Below are positions 1 through 14,588 of a DNA stretch of 64,000 nt, piece after piece. The stretch comes from Chamaea fasciata (lineage: Eukaryota; Chordata; Aves; Passeriformes; Sylviidae): NCBI GenBank assembly GCA_029207755.1, contig JARCOQ010000003.1:94070646-94134645 (forward strand). The letters run 5' to 3'. Positions within the stretch are counted from its first letter, which is position 1. The number at the start of each line of letters is the position of its first letter. The position numbers and the translations under genes were made by a program. The notes under the pieces were generated by a model, which saw only the letters and a program-made list of their open reading frames with translations, did no database searches and had not been told where the DNA came from.

Positions 1-802
1 AAATATGGTCTGGTTTTGCATGAATGGAGCAGAGATGTGTCTCTGTCACTTCTTGATGGTGAACAAATGAAGTTTCTACTGCTGCTCCTGAAGGTACTTT
101 AAAATACCTTTCAAAGGGGAAAGAAATCATGAAAACAGACCGCTGCCATCACCACAAATAGTTTCCTATGCAATGAGATAGTTGAAAAGCTGGCCCTTGG
201 CACTTCCCCTCCTGCCCTACAAAGAAATAGAGCAGGATGAGGAGGTGAGTCCTCTGGGGCAGGCACTACTGAGGCTTAGTCAAGTGTGACTTTCAAACTT
301 CCTTTGTCTTTGCTCCCTTCAGAGAAGCATAGGCTGTGATTAAACAGTGTGCAGATGGGCAAACCACAGTTTTGTGGGTTTTCTTCCATTGCTTCCATTA
401 CTTCCTAATAAGCTTGTATCCATCCATCCTTCCATCTATCCATCTTTTGTGAAGCAGTTCTTAAAGAAATAGTGTCTACTCATGCTGAACGGGGAAAAAA
501 TGTTTAGAATCTCTCTTAAAATATCCCTGTAAGTGGAAGCTTCTTCTGAAGATAGGGGAGATTTGCCTGATACAATAGGAAAGAAATGCTTCTGGTGTAC
601 AGAACTAACTTGTAGAGTATTTATTTGTAGATGCTACGAAATTTGGTGCAGTTCTGTTGGTCATGGGATATATTCAGTGTTCCACACCTGACCCTCTGTA
701 AGGGTTTTCGAGATCACTTTTTGCTGTAGTTGGGAAAACATTCGAGAAAATCCATATTGAGACCAGTATTGAGTCAGATACTTTGGATTTTCTGTTTTGC
801 AG
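1..802 (+). other. ERICH1: ERICH1 intron, 3' part
   Basis: This is sequence upstream of the first visible ERICH1 coding exon, read as the 3' part of an intron whose start lies outside the window. It ends in a pyrimidine-rich acceptor (tctgttttgcag). I looked for the N-terminal coding exon(s) here and found none; they must lie to the left of the window. No repeat was recognised. Confidence 0.6.
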
Positions 803-937
803 GTAATGATGATACAGTTATGTCTCCAAGAAGAATTTACACTGTGGATCTTCCTCCGGAGGGTTATGTTGCAGTTACTCCAGATGCTCTTAGTAATGCA
901 GTTTCTGAAAACTCTGCTAGTAGTGCTGAGTCAACAG
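803..937 (+). CDS. ERICH1: ERICH1 coding exon (first visible)
   Basis: This 135-bp internal exon lies between an acceptor (ttttgcag) and a consensus donor (GTAAGT at 938). It starts with the last two bases of a codon and ends with the first base of the next (phase 1 on both sides). It encodes about 44 residues, including RRIYTVDLPPEGYV, which matches the conserved RRLYT..PPEGYV segment of ERICH1 as I recall the human protein, followed by a Ser/Asn/Glu-rich stretch (SENSASSAEST). ERICH1 is a poorly characterised, probably nuclear protein with no known enzymatic domain. The open frame runs on both sides of this exon from 730 to 1131, but the flanking codons lie beyond good splice sites and do not resemble the family. 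The N-terminal roughly 60 residues are outside the window. Confidence 0.93.
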
Positions 938-3900
938 GTAAGTTTTGTATGGTTGTTACTGTGATGAATTTTTCAGAAGGGAAACTTCTTAGCAGCTCTT
1001 ATCAAGTAGATTCAGACTGCAAGAATAAAGTATTTAAACCATTGCTGCCAGTGGGTGTCACTGTTTTGCAATATAAGCAAAATGAGGATGTGCATCCCTA
1101 TGGGTTCATTTCCATCTTTTGGGGTTTCTAGACTAGATTCAGCATTTGGTGATAGCGATGCAGGGCCACAGATCTTACTGAAGTAACATAGAACCTAACT
1201 GAGGACAAAGTCTTTAGCTCCTCCCACTCAAGTGACACGTACATTCATATTCTGCCTGCTAACGGTCATATTATTTTTAGGAATAAATGTCTACCCTTGA
1301 TGTTTTGAGGAATTGGGTAAAGGCTTAACAGCCTTTCAAATTTGCCTCTCTCAGAACAGGTATTCATCATTGGAGTTGGTAGGGGGGGAGGTATCAATCC
1401 TTTAATTTTGAAAGGCTTTCTGATGAGAAACTATGACCATATAATTCAGAAACAATATTTGATGTTGTCAAAGTATACAAGAGAAGAAGCACAGAATCTG
1501 TAAAGCGGGTTCTCAGTTGACCTCAGTTAAATACATGGTTTTCTGAATGACATTGCCAGAATTCAGTTGATTCTGTCTGTCTTTAGAAAGAAGCCCTAAG
1601 CTTAGATAAGACAAATGAATTTAGTTTCTTCAATTGCTGTGTTCCTGTGGATATATATTAGTCCAAAATTGTGTATCATTGTCATTGGCCGCTAGGGACG
1701 TTCTATAGTGAAGAAGATACCCAGGCAAGGCAGCTGAAGTAAAACACCTGATAAGCAGCAGGTATTAAACTACAGTATCAATTTCAGCCTGGAGATTGCC
1801 TTAAATGCAAGGAAAACCTGAGATATAACTTGCAGATATAGAAAGGCAAATTCTGCTTGTCTTTGGAAACAATACCCATGGGGTGAATTTTGAGCTTGGA
1901 AATTTGGTCTACAGTCTGTTCTGGGCTCCAGTCAGAATCTGAATACAAGTAAAGCTACCAAAGTAGCTCAAGGGACTGAAGCAAAATACAGCGTGACTGA
2001 GGGCACATCAAGAATATTCTTCCTTGATGTGCATTGGTTTAAAGACCATTTTTGAGTGACAAAGAAGTAACTATCAGAGTAACATAAGAGTAGATCTTGA
2101 TAGTTTTTGGATTATGAATGAAAAGATGTTCTAATTTAGAGCTTCTAGGTTGTGCTCTTCTCAGTTAGGTAGGATTCATGTTGGGAATCCAGAAGCTGTT
2201 TCTAGGTTACCCTTAACTTTGTTTAGTTGCAGAACTGTCTTTGGACATAGATTCAAGCTGCTTATTCTGATCTTGAAGCACCTTTTCTCTCCTTCCATGC
2301 CATATAATTTATTATGTCATGTACTTTTCTTTCAGATATTAGAGGAATGCTTCTTCCTTTTTTGTGTTTTGCTGATAAGACTGAATGAAATCTCTCTCAA
2401 TACTTTGTAGGTAAATTCAGTTTTATACAGGGACTTAAGTTGCTTTTAAATAAAACACTAGCATACTGCTGCAACCAAGATATGTCCTTATTAAGGCATT
2501 AGCATGGAACTTTTGTGGCAAATTTACTCAACTGCTGTTTAAAATCTGTGAATAAATCAGATTATGTGTGGTGCATATTCGATGTTGCAATGATACATTA
2601 TTATACATAATTAGATTTTAGATACATTGCAAAGCAGTTAAGCAGAACAGAATTTAGAATTGAGTTATGTTGTCTCTTTTTAGAGTCATATAAATACCTG
2701 CCTGATTATACAGAGGATAAAGTATTGAACAATGACTTTATTTGCTCATTTTTGAATTTAATATTTTCCTTTACTATTTCAAAACAAATGTACTCAACCA
2801 TTATAGCAGTAAGTAGAGTTCTGATGTTGCTTAGTGACAGTATTGACTGTTGGATGGAGAATGCTGTTAGCTGATCCCAGTTTCACTGTTCAGGAAGAGT
2901 AAGTTTTAGGTTTTAGTCACTTTTTAAACAGTTAACAAAGGATCTGGAATTCTGGGAGACTTACTTTTGGATTGGTTTGTTATTTGGCCTTGCACGTTGC
3001 ACAAAGTTTTTTGTTATATTTTGTAATGCACATTTGCTATGTGCACTTTGCGCATAGAAGCAAGAAAAAGTAAGTTTGAAGGGGAGGTTTTTAATCTGTG
3101 GCTCATTTTGCAAGGTAGGTTTGACTATAGATCTTATTCTTACCAGGTATTTACCTAATTATTTTTAAAAACCTCCTTATAGGGATATTTTTCTTACATT
3201 CCCTTTTTTACTCGCTCTAGTGTTTAACTACACTTTAATGCTAGATCTTTCTTGCTGCAGTTTAGACCCTTATTTGTTCTCTCTAAATCAGGATTGCAGA
3301 ATTGAAGATCTGTGCTAATCTTGCAAGGGTGAGGGGACATGGTTCACTTTACTCATGTATGTTATTTAAGCATACACTTAAAATCTATTGCAGGATGAAG
3401 TCTGTGATTTCAGGCAGTGTTCATAAAATATAAAAGGAACATCTTAAGCACTTAGTTTGCTCACCTAGGTTTAATTGTATATCCCTTATTTAGATCTTCT
3501 TTGAAGGGATAAAGGAAAGCTCTAATGAGAACCTTTGACACTGAAGGAAAAAGAGGGTGCATGCATGACTGTATGTGAATATTTTACATATATAAAATAA
3601 ATCTGTAATGTTTAGAATTGTCCCAGGTATTCTCAAAGGACAAGCTCCATAAGGTGAAGTTGAGATTTGGTGTATGCATTGTTTTAATCCTGATACTATC
3701 TCTATGATGTATTTTGTATGGCAACAGGTAATCTTCCACTGTGTTTCCTAAAAATTTGAGCCTGTTGTTTATGCACTGGGTAAGAAAAGGTTCCTGTGCT
3801 ATCCTTTTCTAGCTCAGAACTAAGCGGAATTAATGATGTGGAAATTCAACAAAAAGAAATCTGACTCAAAAATTAATTTCATTCTTTATCAGACTTGTCT

Positions 3901-6900
3901 CATGAAAACAGTATGACTCTATTTTAGGATTTAAATTTTTCAGTTATACGTCACTGTGATTTGCTATGTCCTCTCAATAAATTAAGAAAAGCAAATATGA
4001 GTCTATCTGAATGAATATTACAAGATTGGCAAGAGGAATAGATGTGCCATGGCTGGCATTTCATTGTGGTAGCTTAGTCTGTGGAAGACTGAAATGTTCA
4101 GCCACTAAAATATGTATTTTGACATCAGCTGGTTTTGAGAAACGGTTTAAAAGTTGAAGTTAATTAAAATTACAAAATACAATAATTTCTTGTGAGCTCT
4201 AAAACACGTTTGAGTTTTTCCATTATTATTGTTGTTTAAACTGCTAGTTCCATTATGGTTGATGTTGTCAGGATGAAATTAATGATGTCCAGAATAACTT
4301 CTGAACAAAAGAGGAGAAGAAAATTCAAGTAGTCCCTGACGTGTCTGTAGCATCTTGATTCACCTAAAGGCAGCCGTTTCAGAGAGACTTAATGGTGCTT
4401 AAACTTATGTTGGTTTTTAAGGAGATGCTATTATGAATCATATGTTGACTACTTACATTCTTGGCAGGTGGTTGGGGATGTGATACATCACAGAACTGAT
4501 AGACTCAGCACACCAAGGGAGCAATATGTTTTAAGCAGCTAAGGTCAGCAGCAAACTTTTTTTGCTGATAGGTAGCACCAGTTGAGAAACTCCAGCATTA
4601 TGAATCTATTTGTAGCCTTCAAACCAGAGAAATCATTAGACAGTTTAACTTAATTTTCTGTACCTGTTGAGCTCAGCACTTTGCATTTAGAAGAAACCAA
4701 ACCCAAAAAAGCTATTCACATTTCAAAGATGTCACAGACACTCCACTACTTTCTAGTACTAACTGTTAATTGGTCTCACTCTTATTTAATAACATGAAAA
4801 ACAATTGAAAATTGCTTTTTCTGCCTTTCTCCGTTGAAATGAAGGGCCTCCATTAAGCAGAATTTTCTTCCTACAAAGAAGCACAGTAATCAAGTCACCA
4901 TCAATCTTTTTGATTAAACACATTCACTTGTGCATTGCTCTAAGATACTTCAATCCTCAAGTCACACTTAGGTATCACCCTTTTCACAGCATCTTTCTAA
5001 AGAATATAAACTCCACTACTGCATGTAGTATTTGTGTTTCTTTACCCTTTAAAAGACTAGTTCTCTATCAGTGTTTTATATATGTTTTCAGATTAATCAG
5101 GGGATGTGACAATGGACAAAAGTTACCAGAAAGAGTTCATTATTCTTCTGGTTTAATTCCACATCAGCTCATTCATGTATATAGTTATCTCAGTGATATT
5201 ACAATAAATAATTGTTTGTGTAGGGCTTCTTAACTGTAAATCAAAATGTTTAACAGTACTCAGTGATACCTATTTTAAATAAAAGAGTTCAGGAAGGAAC
5301 TCAACATGAATTAAACTCAACTTCTCTTGAAAACAAAGGAGTTTAGGAACACTTAAAATTGCTTTTCTGAACCTTATATGTGAGAGAAAAAGCTATGAAA
5401 AAACCTCCTGCAAATCAGGCTGTCTTATAGTGCCTTCTGTCAGCTGCTGCTTCACTGACTGTCTAGAGTCTTGCGGCAACTTCTGTGCGAATATCCAAGG
5501 CTTATAACAAGACTAATTGAGGGAATTGTGGCAGTTTCAGAGTAAGGATTCTGCATTTGCAAACTAAAAATAATAAAAATCTTTCCAGTTTTGTTCATTT
5601 TTTAATAGAATAACAAGCCTAATAAAGGATTCTTATGAACAAAAGTCCTATCTAATTCATTACTTCATTAAGTATGCCTGAATAATGAAAGATGCTACAG
5701 TACTGCTGTTAGTATGATGGCCAGTGTTTTGCTACACAGATGCACCAAATCATATTTCAAGTCATAGCATAAAGAAGTTAGTGGGATTGATATACAGACG
5801 TGTAGATTTTTTTTTTTTTTTTTACAACTTGCTGGAAAGAAACTCTTTTACTGTTCTGCCTTCAGCTACTTTTATAACTCTTTGAGGTTTGCTTCTCTTT
5901 CCTTGTTTTGTCGGATTCGTTGGCATGATCTTTCCTTTTCTAGTAAGGGTGGCATGGACTTGCAGGTTGAAAACTTACTTGTGAACGAGTTATTACTTTA
6001 AAAACTTGGTTTCAATAATTCAGCAAGGAAGGAGCAATGATTATATGGTTTGGGCTTTTTTGTATTTCTAACAGTCAGGCTAAGTTTTTGGGGTTTTTTT
6101 AATTGATTGATTGATTCAATTAAATTGTAGTTAATTTTGGGTGTTCCGTTTTTAATTCTCTGCCAGTTTGGATGTCACTGTTTAGTATTAAAACAATTTA
6201 TCTTTACATGATAAAATTATAGGTGATAACATTCTGTAGTTAAGCTTTGTCCTTGCAGAAATCAACGTATCACTCCCAGTTTGTGAATGGCAGACTTTTC
6301 TGAGCCATCAGCAGCTTCAGGAATTCTGATGTGTATGTCATCATCAAAAAGCAAGCTGTAGCAACAACACCTCTGTTGAGCCTGTTACTATGAGCTTTTT
6401 AAAAATGTTTTGGTGTTTAGAGATTAATTAATAACTTGGAAGGAGAGATGCCTGTGAGGTTAAGGAACTTTCTTCTCTACAGCCTGTTTCTTCTTCAGCT
6501 TAAGTGCACTTGACATTTTGGAATCAGTTACAGTGAAAGATGCCACAAACAGAGATGTAGGACTGCTATAGCTGAAGAATTCTGTACTTCAGATGTCTTT
6601 TCCTTCAATGTCCTCTTGGCAGACCTTATATTTGTTGATACATGCAATGACATCCCTTAATAGATAAAATCACCACAGTTTTCTTTCTCAAATTGAATAA
6701 GATTAAATAACCATTTTTATTTTCAGAGTTCAGATAAAGTATTTAATCATTAATTAAATCTGACTTAACTTTTAGAAAAAAAAGAAGTCTAGATCCAGTA
6801 ATGTTTGTATGTACACTGACATTGTTACAGGTTGATTGCATCACTGGAATTATATTATAAGTTAAGAAAGACCTAAATCAACTTCTCTAGTACTGCTTTG

Positions 6901-8020
6901 GAAAATTTTTGATTTTTTTTCTATCTGAACAGGAGAAGATTTCCTTTTTAAATGACACCTGATTTAAGAATTGTCAAGAATTCTAGTTATGTGTTTAACT
7001 TTTATCATACTTAATTTTAAGGAATTAAGTGTATACTTGAAAGAAGATACTTGCTTATGTACTTGAGTTGCAAAACCTGACTAGTGTGATGCCATCTTCT
7101 TGGAAGTATTTCTAGTGTACTGAATGTGATACAAATTATAAATATTAAAGGTGTAGCTTGGGTAGGCACTTAGGAAACCACTCCAGACTACCAGTGTCCT
7201 GGAGTAGTGTTACAGGGAAATTCTGTGCTCTGTCAAGCAGACAGCTAGAATGGAGTAATCACTTCTCTCGACTTCATAGCAAACAAGTCTGAACCTCCTG
7301 AAGACAAATGTAGAATTTGCCAAGAAATTCACTGCTGTCCACTGAGGATTTTAAACACAGGACTGGGCTATCAATTGAAGCTGTAAGAATGACTCACTAA
7401 TTTAGGTTTACATACAATGTAGAAACCAGTTATTTCTAACTACCACTATCTGCAACTATTTACATTTTCTAAATGCCAGTATATTCACAAGCATATGGGA
7501 CTATTGCAGAACGCATGGTACAAATTATGTGTTTTTAATGTCACTGAAGTCTTCAGTATTTCTTGTGATCGTTTCTGACGTTAAGATGTTGGTAGACCTC
7601 ACCAAAACAAACAATGCAGCAAAACTAACACCCCCACCCCAAACTCCCAAAAAACCCTCTGGAAGATGGCTTTGAAAGCCAGATGGCAAAGAACTCTGCC
7701 CCAGATATTTAGCTCAGATTTGTGTTTGGTGCTGGGAAAGAGTGTAAATGCTGAAAGTGTATTAAGGAAAAAAAAATACATGGTAATGTGATAGACTAGT
7801 AATGCTTTACTTTTGCAGTGGCTGCATGTTAGTGGTTTATTAAAGATCCTTGATGTATATTTTTGTAACTGTAAATAAAGTACATGTTTAGATGCTGTAT
7901 TAGTTTCTGCATGCGTCTAAAAAAGCCTCAGGTATTTCAATAAGAAATATTTACCTTTGAAATAAGCTTTCATTATTATATGTTGCTGTAGTGCAGAAAA
8001 CAATGTACCCCTAATCCTAG
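938..8020 (+). other. ERICH1: ERICH1 large intron, part 1
   Basis: This is the first stretch of the roughly 29-kb intron between the exons at 803-937 and 30176-30553. It is AT-rich, with only short chance ORFs and a T-run at about 5808-5823. I see no exon, RNA gene or clear mobile element in it. Confidence 0.7.
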
Positions 8021-8854
8021 TGTAGTGCATAGATTCTGGCTGGATGCCAAACACCCAGCAAAGCCTCACTCACTCCCCTCTGCAGCTGGACAGGGGAGAG
8101 AAAATTTAACAAAGGGTTCATGGGTTGAGATAAGGACCAGGAAAGGTCACTCACCAAATACCATCACAAGCAAAACAGGCTTGAATTAGAGATATGAAGT
8201 TCACAGACTCTCCAAAGAGAATCCATCTTGCAAGCAATAGCTCTCTGGACTGCTGCAGTGTGAATCCATCCCATGGGCAGCAGCTTCCCTCAGACTGCTG
8301 TGGCACGGGTGACTCTTCCACAGGGTGCAATCCTCCAAGGACAGGTTGCTCCAGCATGGGAGCAGGGGCCCTCTCTCCACAGCCCTCCCACGGACTTGCT
8401 GCCTCTTCTCAAGCATCCAGATGCTCTGGTGTGTGCTCCTCCATGGACTGCAGGTGCATCTTCATGGGCTGCAGGGGCACAGCTGCTTCACCATGGTCCT
8501 CACTATGGACTGCAGGGCAATCCCAGCTTTTGTGATTGGAGCACCTCCTCCCTCTCCTTCTGCACCTTCATGTCTGCAGAGTTGTTCTTCTCACATGTTC
8601 TCATCCTACTCTTCTCTGGCCCAAATTACACCTATGCAGCAACTTTTTTGTTTTAATTTGTTCTTAACTAGGTTATCATGCAGGCATTGCCACCATTTCT
8701 GATTGACTGTCAGAATGGACAATCCACATCTATCTTTGGAGCCATCAGGTATTGCATCTGCTGGACCCTGAGGAAGATTCTCGTGGTTTCTTATGGAAGC
8801 AACCCCTGTAGCCCACCCCCACCACCAAAATCATGACCATGCAGACCCAATACA
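8021..8854 (-). mobile_element. Solo ERV LTR, antisense to ERICH1
   Basis: An 834-bp element starts TGTAGTGC and ends CCCAATACA, so it has the inverted TG...CA termini of an LTR. It is flanked by CCTAG (8016-8020) and CCTGG (8855-8859), a 5-bp target duplication with one mismatch. It shares its layout with the LTRs at 13641 and 48400: a left-end block with TGGATGCC and CTGGACAGGGGAGAGAAAAT, a central array of imperfect CTCCAGCATGGG/GGGCTGCAGG units, and a right-end block with GGAGCC...GGAAG...GCAACCCCTGTAGCCC. Sense orientation is inferred as minus from the better-preserved copies, which carry AATAAA on that strand near this end. No internal retroviral genes remain. Several ORFs at 8151-8702 are by-products of the GC-rich repeat units. 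Confidence 0.88.
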
Positions 8855-11800
8855 CCTGGTTTATTCCTTTCCATTTTAACAAAGTAGTGAGAATGCTGGG
8901 CTGGTTCCCAGAGGAGAGATGCATGCTTAAGCAGAATAAGAATTCACCAACAAGTTCATGTTTAATGAGACATGTTGACTCTGGTGATTTCCTTCACTTT
9001 CTGTGGTAGTTCTTTGACCTTCAGCTTTTCTTATTCCTTTGTGCTACAATTGGTGTCTCAAATGGAATCTCTTCTTGTTACATGTCCATAAGTCTGGAAG
9101 TAATTTGATTAAAGTAGGTTCTCTAGTCAGGTGACAGTATGTGTAGTAAGAGGAGAGGGAATTAGGGCCATTATCTCTGACTCTTGTTTTCTTGCTTTTT
9201 GTTTTATTTCAAATTACAGTGATGACAAATATTTTTGTTGAGCATCCTGTCCTATAATAATAAATAGGAATCTCAAAGAAAGAAGAGGCACTGTGACTTT
9301 CTCTTTTCTCCTCTTTCCCTACTGAACATCATTTTTCCCTTCTTTCTCCCTACCAGCTGAGTCACTTCACCCCTTTCAGCTGGAGCATGCTCCCTCTTTC
9401 TCCTCCCTTGCAGCTGTATTCCAGGCTTCTGTTGTCATAGTGACAGTAAGGCACTCACTTTTCCTGAACAAGGAAAAGAAATAGAGAGCAGCACCAACAA
9501 GTGTTGCTCTTTAGATCCCAGCAAAAAAGCCAACACTGTTGCTGCCTCACTTGAGCAGACACCCAACACTTTGGAAATCTGACACTGCTTGACTACTTTC
9601 ACCTCCTTGTTTCATAATAAAAACGGTAATCAAGACCTAAGCTTGTGTAGTTAAATCTTTATGGAGTAGCAGGGTAAAGTCAGTATGGGGCTAGATAAAG
9701 GAGAAAGGCAGAAGGTAGCTGGGTCTCTGTATGCAAGTGCTTCAGGGTTCTGAATCTTAGTTCCTCATGTGTTGAAGCAGGGAATTTAATTGGTTTGTAG
9801 ATCTTGGGATATTTCTGATCACATGATATTTTCATTTGGGTTATCAGTTGTATAGTTGGTTGCATGGAAAATTCTAACTTCCACTGCTCTGCTATTGCTG
9901 CTGTTGCCTATGAACCTGTTGGTATTAAACCACAGCAAAACATTGCTGTCCTTCATGTTAAGACCCAAATATCCACTGACAGACAACACACTTATTGATT
10001 ATTAGGTGAGAAAAGGTGACCCTGGCTCATCCTCTTGCTGTGAGGACCCATGTTACTCTTTCTAACAAGACTTATTTCAATGCGTTATTTGCAGTTTTCA
10101 AACAGAAAATAAAATAGGGAGCAGGGGAACAGGAAAGCCTTTTGTAAGAATAGGAATTCTGTATTCATATTACCCTGGTGTTTAAATACTCTGGACACTG
10201 TAAAAACAGAGTAGAAAGTTTGTTTATAGCATGAAGGGACTTAGTGTGGCTGAGTGGACAAGGAAAATAAGGACAGTAAAAAAAAATGTGTGTAGTGTTA
10301 GCCATGTCTTTTTTTTTTCCTCACACAGCTTTCTGCAAGTATTTTGTATGACATACAAAAAATGCTCCTGTCTCATGTTCAAAGTCAGAATCAGGCCTGC
10401 CTCATTATTTCATCTTGTTATTCTGTTTTTATAGCAGTAGTTGTAGTTTCAGTAGGTGTAGTAGCTATGGTTTTCAATCTCCACTGGGGAGATTTCTTGA
10501 TCTCATACACTTTGCCTTTGATTACTGTCCTCTGAAAAATTTACAGGTAGCAGTTTGAAAGTACTGAACAACCCTCAGCACAGCTGTAACCTGTGCCAAG
10601 GAAGCTTTGAAAATCATCTTTCATCAATCTGCCATTCACAGTAGCTGTGCTAAATAATTTTATTTATTTCATTCTATTTTTGTTCCATTTTATCCCTGGA
10701 AGCAGAAATTGGCTCATAAGTAGAGTTCAAATCAGTAACAGGGCATACTTCACCAGAACTTTCTATACTGTAAAGTGTTGGAGAGAAAGGAAACTCCTGC
10801 CTTTGCTATGGGCTCAGGATTGTTCAGTATTACAGGCTGTGTGTTGCCCATGCCATGCATCATCCTCACTCACCCTCTTTCCAGCAATCTCTGTAGGGCT
10901 GAAGAAAATGGATATTGCTATAGCAAAAGACAGAAACACCAGTGTACACAAATCTATTGCCATAATCTAGCCAAAATGCAATGCAGGCAATCCGAATTGC
11001 ATTTCGAGGTTCCCCAGTTGCTTTGAGCAACTTATGATTGAACAAAGTTGTTGCATCTCTGTACCAATAGTTCATTTCCCAGCTGCATTGACTGTGTGCA
11101 GGTGGGGAGGAGGCATTAGGGCAAATAGGCAGTCTCTCCTGACAGAAAGTAAATCCCTTCCAACAGTTGCACCTCTGGCTCTATCCAGCTGATAGTGCTG
11201 CATCTCATGGACTCCTCTCCTCAAATCTGAATGTGCTCATCTTCTGGGCTGGTATAACCAGCACAGCTGTACTGACTTCACTGGGTCTGCTAGTTTGCAG
11301 TTCTGTAGGGGTGTAGTGGGGAACATGGGGAACAGGCCTTCACTGACTTCTGGACACTGCCAGCATCTGACACTTCTTATTTTGATGCAGAGATTTTAAA
11401 CAATAGCCTTAAACATCTGGTCGTGGTGTAGCTGGTCTAATGACAGCTGAAGTTTTGTGTGAAGTCATCCCTTTTCTGCCTTCTTCTGTACTATTCCATA
11501 AGAAATGGGTGACCTTACTTTCTCAAAGCTCTTTGTTTCTGGGTACGTGGATGATATTTGGGAAGGACTTACTTATATCTCACCCAACTAACTCTGCATC
11601 TTGCTGTAGAGGGCATAGGAGAGAATGCAGAAAGAGTTTTATGCAACTATTTTTGCTTTATTGGGATGAGGATACCAGTTTTTCACCAATCTAATTGAAT
11701 GAACATCAATGAAAGGTTTCTTAAGTTGCTTTATTTAAAAAAGAATATTTAAAAGCTGAATTCATAAGCTAATTTTCTGATAAGTCCAACCTTAGGGTGT

Positions 11801-13640
11801 GTAGAACAGGATGAAAAATGCCACATGACCTGAAGTCCTGACTGCTAGAAACAAATTCTGCCATTCAAATCTTTTTAGTACATTACTCTCAGCGGATGTG
11901 GTGGTGGTGGTGGTTTTGGAACAGGTCCACCATGTGAGGGTGACACTAAACTGGATGCCAGCATCCTTGCACAGCTAACCACAAAATTGAATTTATTTTG
12001 TTAATTTTCTTTTCACTGGCAAATAGCCATTGCAGTATCACGATGCCAGATATTAAACGTTTCTTTTGGTAGCTTGAATAGTAGGTTAGCTAGATGCAAA
12101 AATCTGAAATATAATGGAACTGTAATGGTTGCCACACCTTAAGGAGAACCTAACATATTTAATAAAAAAGATTAATCTTTAGTGTGCAATGAGCTTAATT
12201 CCTTTCATGCTTCTGTCTTAAGTTCAACTTAAGTACTTATCTGGAGGGCTTAAGTTTGCAGTGTGTTCACAAACCATTCCAATCTTTTTACATTTAGGTA
12301 TGCACTCTATTTGAGTAGTATATCAGAATTTTTTGAGTACATACAAGTGGGCATATCTTTTGTCAGTCTGGAAAAATAAATAATCTATTCTATTTTTTGG
12401 TCACTGTCTGTCTGAAGATGGGAAGTTAAAAGCTAATACTGTCTGCTGCATGTCTTCTCACATAGAGAATGCTTGTTACTCCCATTACGAAACAGCATGT
12501 AAGATAAATTTCCAAAATTATAATGGCATGCAACTTTCAATTGATAAAAATCCAATCTGCTGTAAAACTTTATGGAAAGTGGCTATTAATAAATACAGAA
12601 CTCTATATCAAGTTGCTCAGCTAGCTTTCCAGAAGAAGCAGCAAAGACATCTTAAGGAGTTCTTAGTGTTCAAGTATGGCACATATTCTTTTCCAGCCTT
12701 CATTCAGTATTCTAAAAACCGTAGTTTGTAACTGACAAATTTAGATTAGTTCTCCATTAACTTTTATACAAGGTAGCAGAATTAAATGTGCACCTTTCTT
12801 AAGAGTCGTTCTTCAGAGAATCTGACTTTATTGAATGCTCAGATCTAGGCACTTGTCATATCACAAGGTATATAAAATAGTAAAGATTCTGCTGTGGAAA
12901 CCCGAACATATAAAGACATGAACAAAAACCTGCATATGGTAATGTAGCTGATACTGAGCCAGTGCTGATAGATCAGCACAGAGAGGCAGCAACTGCTGCA
13001 GGCTCCAGGGCTGCTCTGCAGGTCTGTAACCCTTCATACCCTGAACTGCTACAATACAGCACATTTATGCATGGATCTAATTTATTTTCCATGTCTTCTC
13101 TGAAGATTATGAGAATACTCTACTAAACTGCTTGAATAATTAGAAGAGCGAGGCACCTAGTGATATTACAGTAAGTGATGATAATAAAGTCTGTCTAGGA
13201 TCAAGCTTCCTGTTTGGGGGAGCCTGTGTCTTTTAATGTGAGCCCAGAAAGGGGAGTGAATCTTATGGGAGCTTTTACACAGCAGTTAAATACCTCAGCT
13301 GAACTGTGGCATTTTTACTGAAAAGAACATAATGTCTATCCTTCTTGTTCTTCTGCCAGAGAAAAGAAGTGATTGATTCTTTGTTCAGTACTTTATTTAG
13401 TATATAGGTGAACATTGTAGAGGAGAGAAATACTAATTTGTTACAGCTCCTTGAGATACAAAAATACATAGCCTTAGGAGAAGTGGGAAGACTTAAATTA
13501 ATAAACCAATGATAGAGCTCTTCTGCTTCCATCTCAGGATATATATTTAATTTTGTCCCCTTTTTTTGCCAGCTTTTCTTCTCCTGAGAAAAAATGCCAG
13601 ACTTTCTTGGTATCCTTTGCAGCACTTGCATTTGCCTCCA
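8855..13640 (+). other. ERICH1: ERICH1 large intron, part 2
   Basis: Unique-looking AT-rich intron sequence between two solo LTRs. It contains a short (GTG)n-like run at about 11900-11915 and scattered short ORFs without family resemblance. I see no exon or recognisable mobile element. Confidence 0.65.
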
Positions 13641-14588
13641 TGTAGTGGGTTGACCTCGGCTGGATTCCAGACACCCAACAAAGTCTCTCTCTTACTCCCC
13701 TCTGCACCTGGACAGGGGAAAGACAATATAACAAAGAGTTCATAGTTTGAGATAAGTTCCAGGAGAGATGACTCATCAAATACTGTCACAGGCTGAGGAT
13801 ATTGAGTTTATTATTTTAAAAAATTAGAGTAGGATAATGGGAAGTAAAAACAGACCTTAAAACACCTTCCCCCTACCTCACCCTCCTTCTCAACTCTGTC
13901 TCTTCCCCAGAGGGGAACAGGGACACAGGTACTGGGGGTTATGGTCAGTTCATCATAAATCTCCTGCTGCTCAGGGAGAACAGTCCTTCCTCTGCTCCGG
14001 TGTGGGGTTCCCCCCACAGAAGATAGTTCTCCATCAACTTCTCCAATATGAGTCCATCCATGGGTAACAGTTCTCTAGTATGGGGTGCCATCCTTCAAAG
14101 ACAGGCTGCTCCAGTGTGGGTCCCCCATGGAGTCACAAGTCCCACCAGCAAACCTGCTCCAGTATGAGCTCCTCTCTCCACAGGTCTGCAGGTGCTCCAG
14201 CACAGGCCTCCCAGAGGGTCACAGCCTCCTCTCAGGCATCCACCTGCTCTGGTGTGGGCCTCCTCCATGGACTGCAGGGTTATCTCGGCTCCAGCACCTG
14301 GAGCACCTCCTGCCCCTCCTTCTGCACTGACCTTGGTGTCTGCAGAGCTGTTCCTCTCATATTCTCACCCTGATCTGCTCTGGCTGCAATTACAACTGTG
14401 CAATGACTTTTCCCTTCTCAGCTGTGTTATCCCATGGGTGTTACCATTTCTGACTGGCCCAGCACATCCATCCTGGAGCTGTGTGCCATTGGCTCTGCTG
14501 GACATGGAGGAAGCTTCTGGCAGCTGCTCACAGAAGCTACTCCTGTAGCCCCTCCACTACCAAAACCTGGCCATGCAAACCCAATACA
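13641..14588 (-). mobile_element. Solo ERV LTR with perfect 5-bp target duplication
   Basis: A 948-bp LTR begins TGTAGTGGGTTGACC and ends AACCCAATACA. It is flanked on both sides by CTCCA (13636-13640 and 14589-14593), a perfect 5-bp target-site duplication that fixes both ends. An AATAAA on the minus strand (TTTATT at 13807-13812) lies about 165 bp inside the left edge; the LTR copies at 27326 and 48400 have it in the same place. This supports a minus sense strand with U5 at the left. The middle consists of degenerate repeats around CTCCAG-TGGG and CATGG-CTGCAGGG. A 5-bp duplication fits an ERVL-like (class III) integrase, but the family name needs a repeat-library search. Confidence 0.93.
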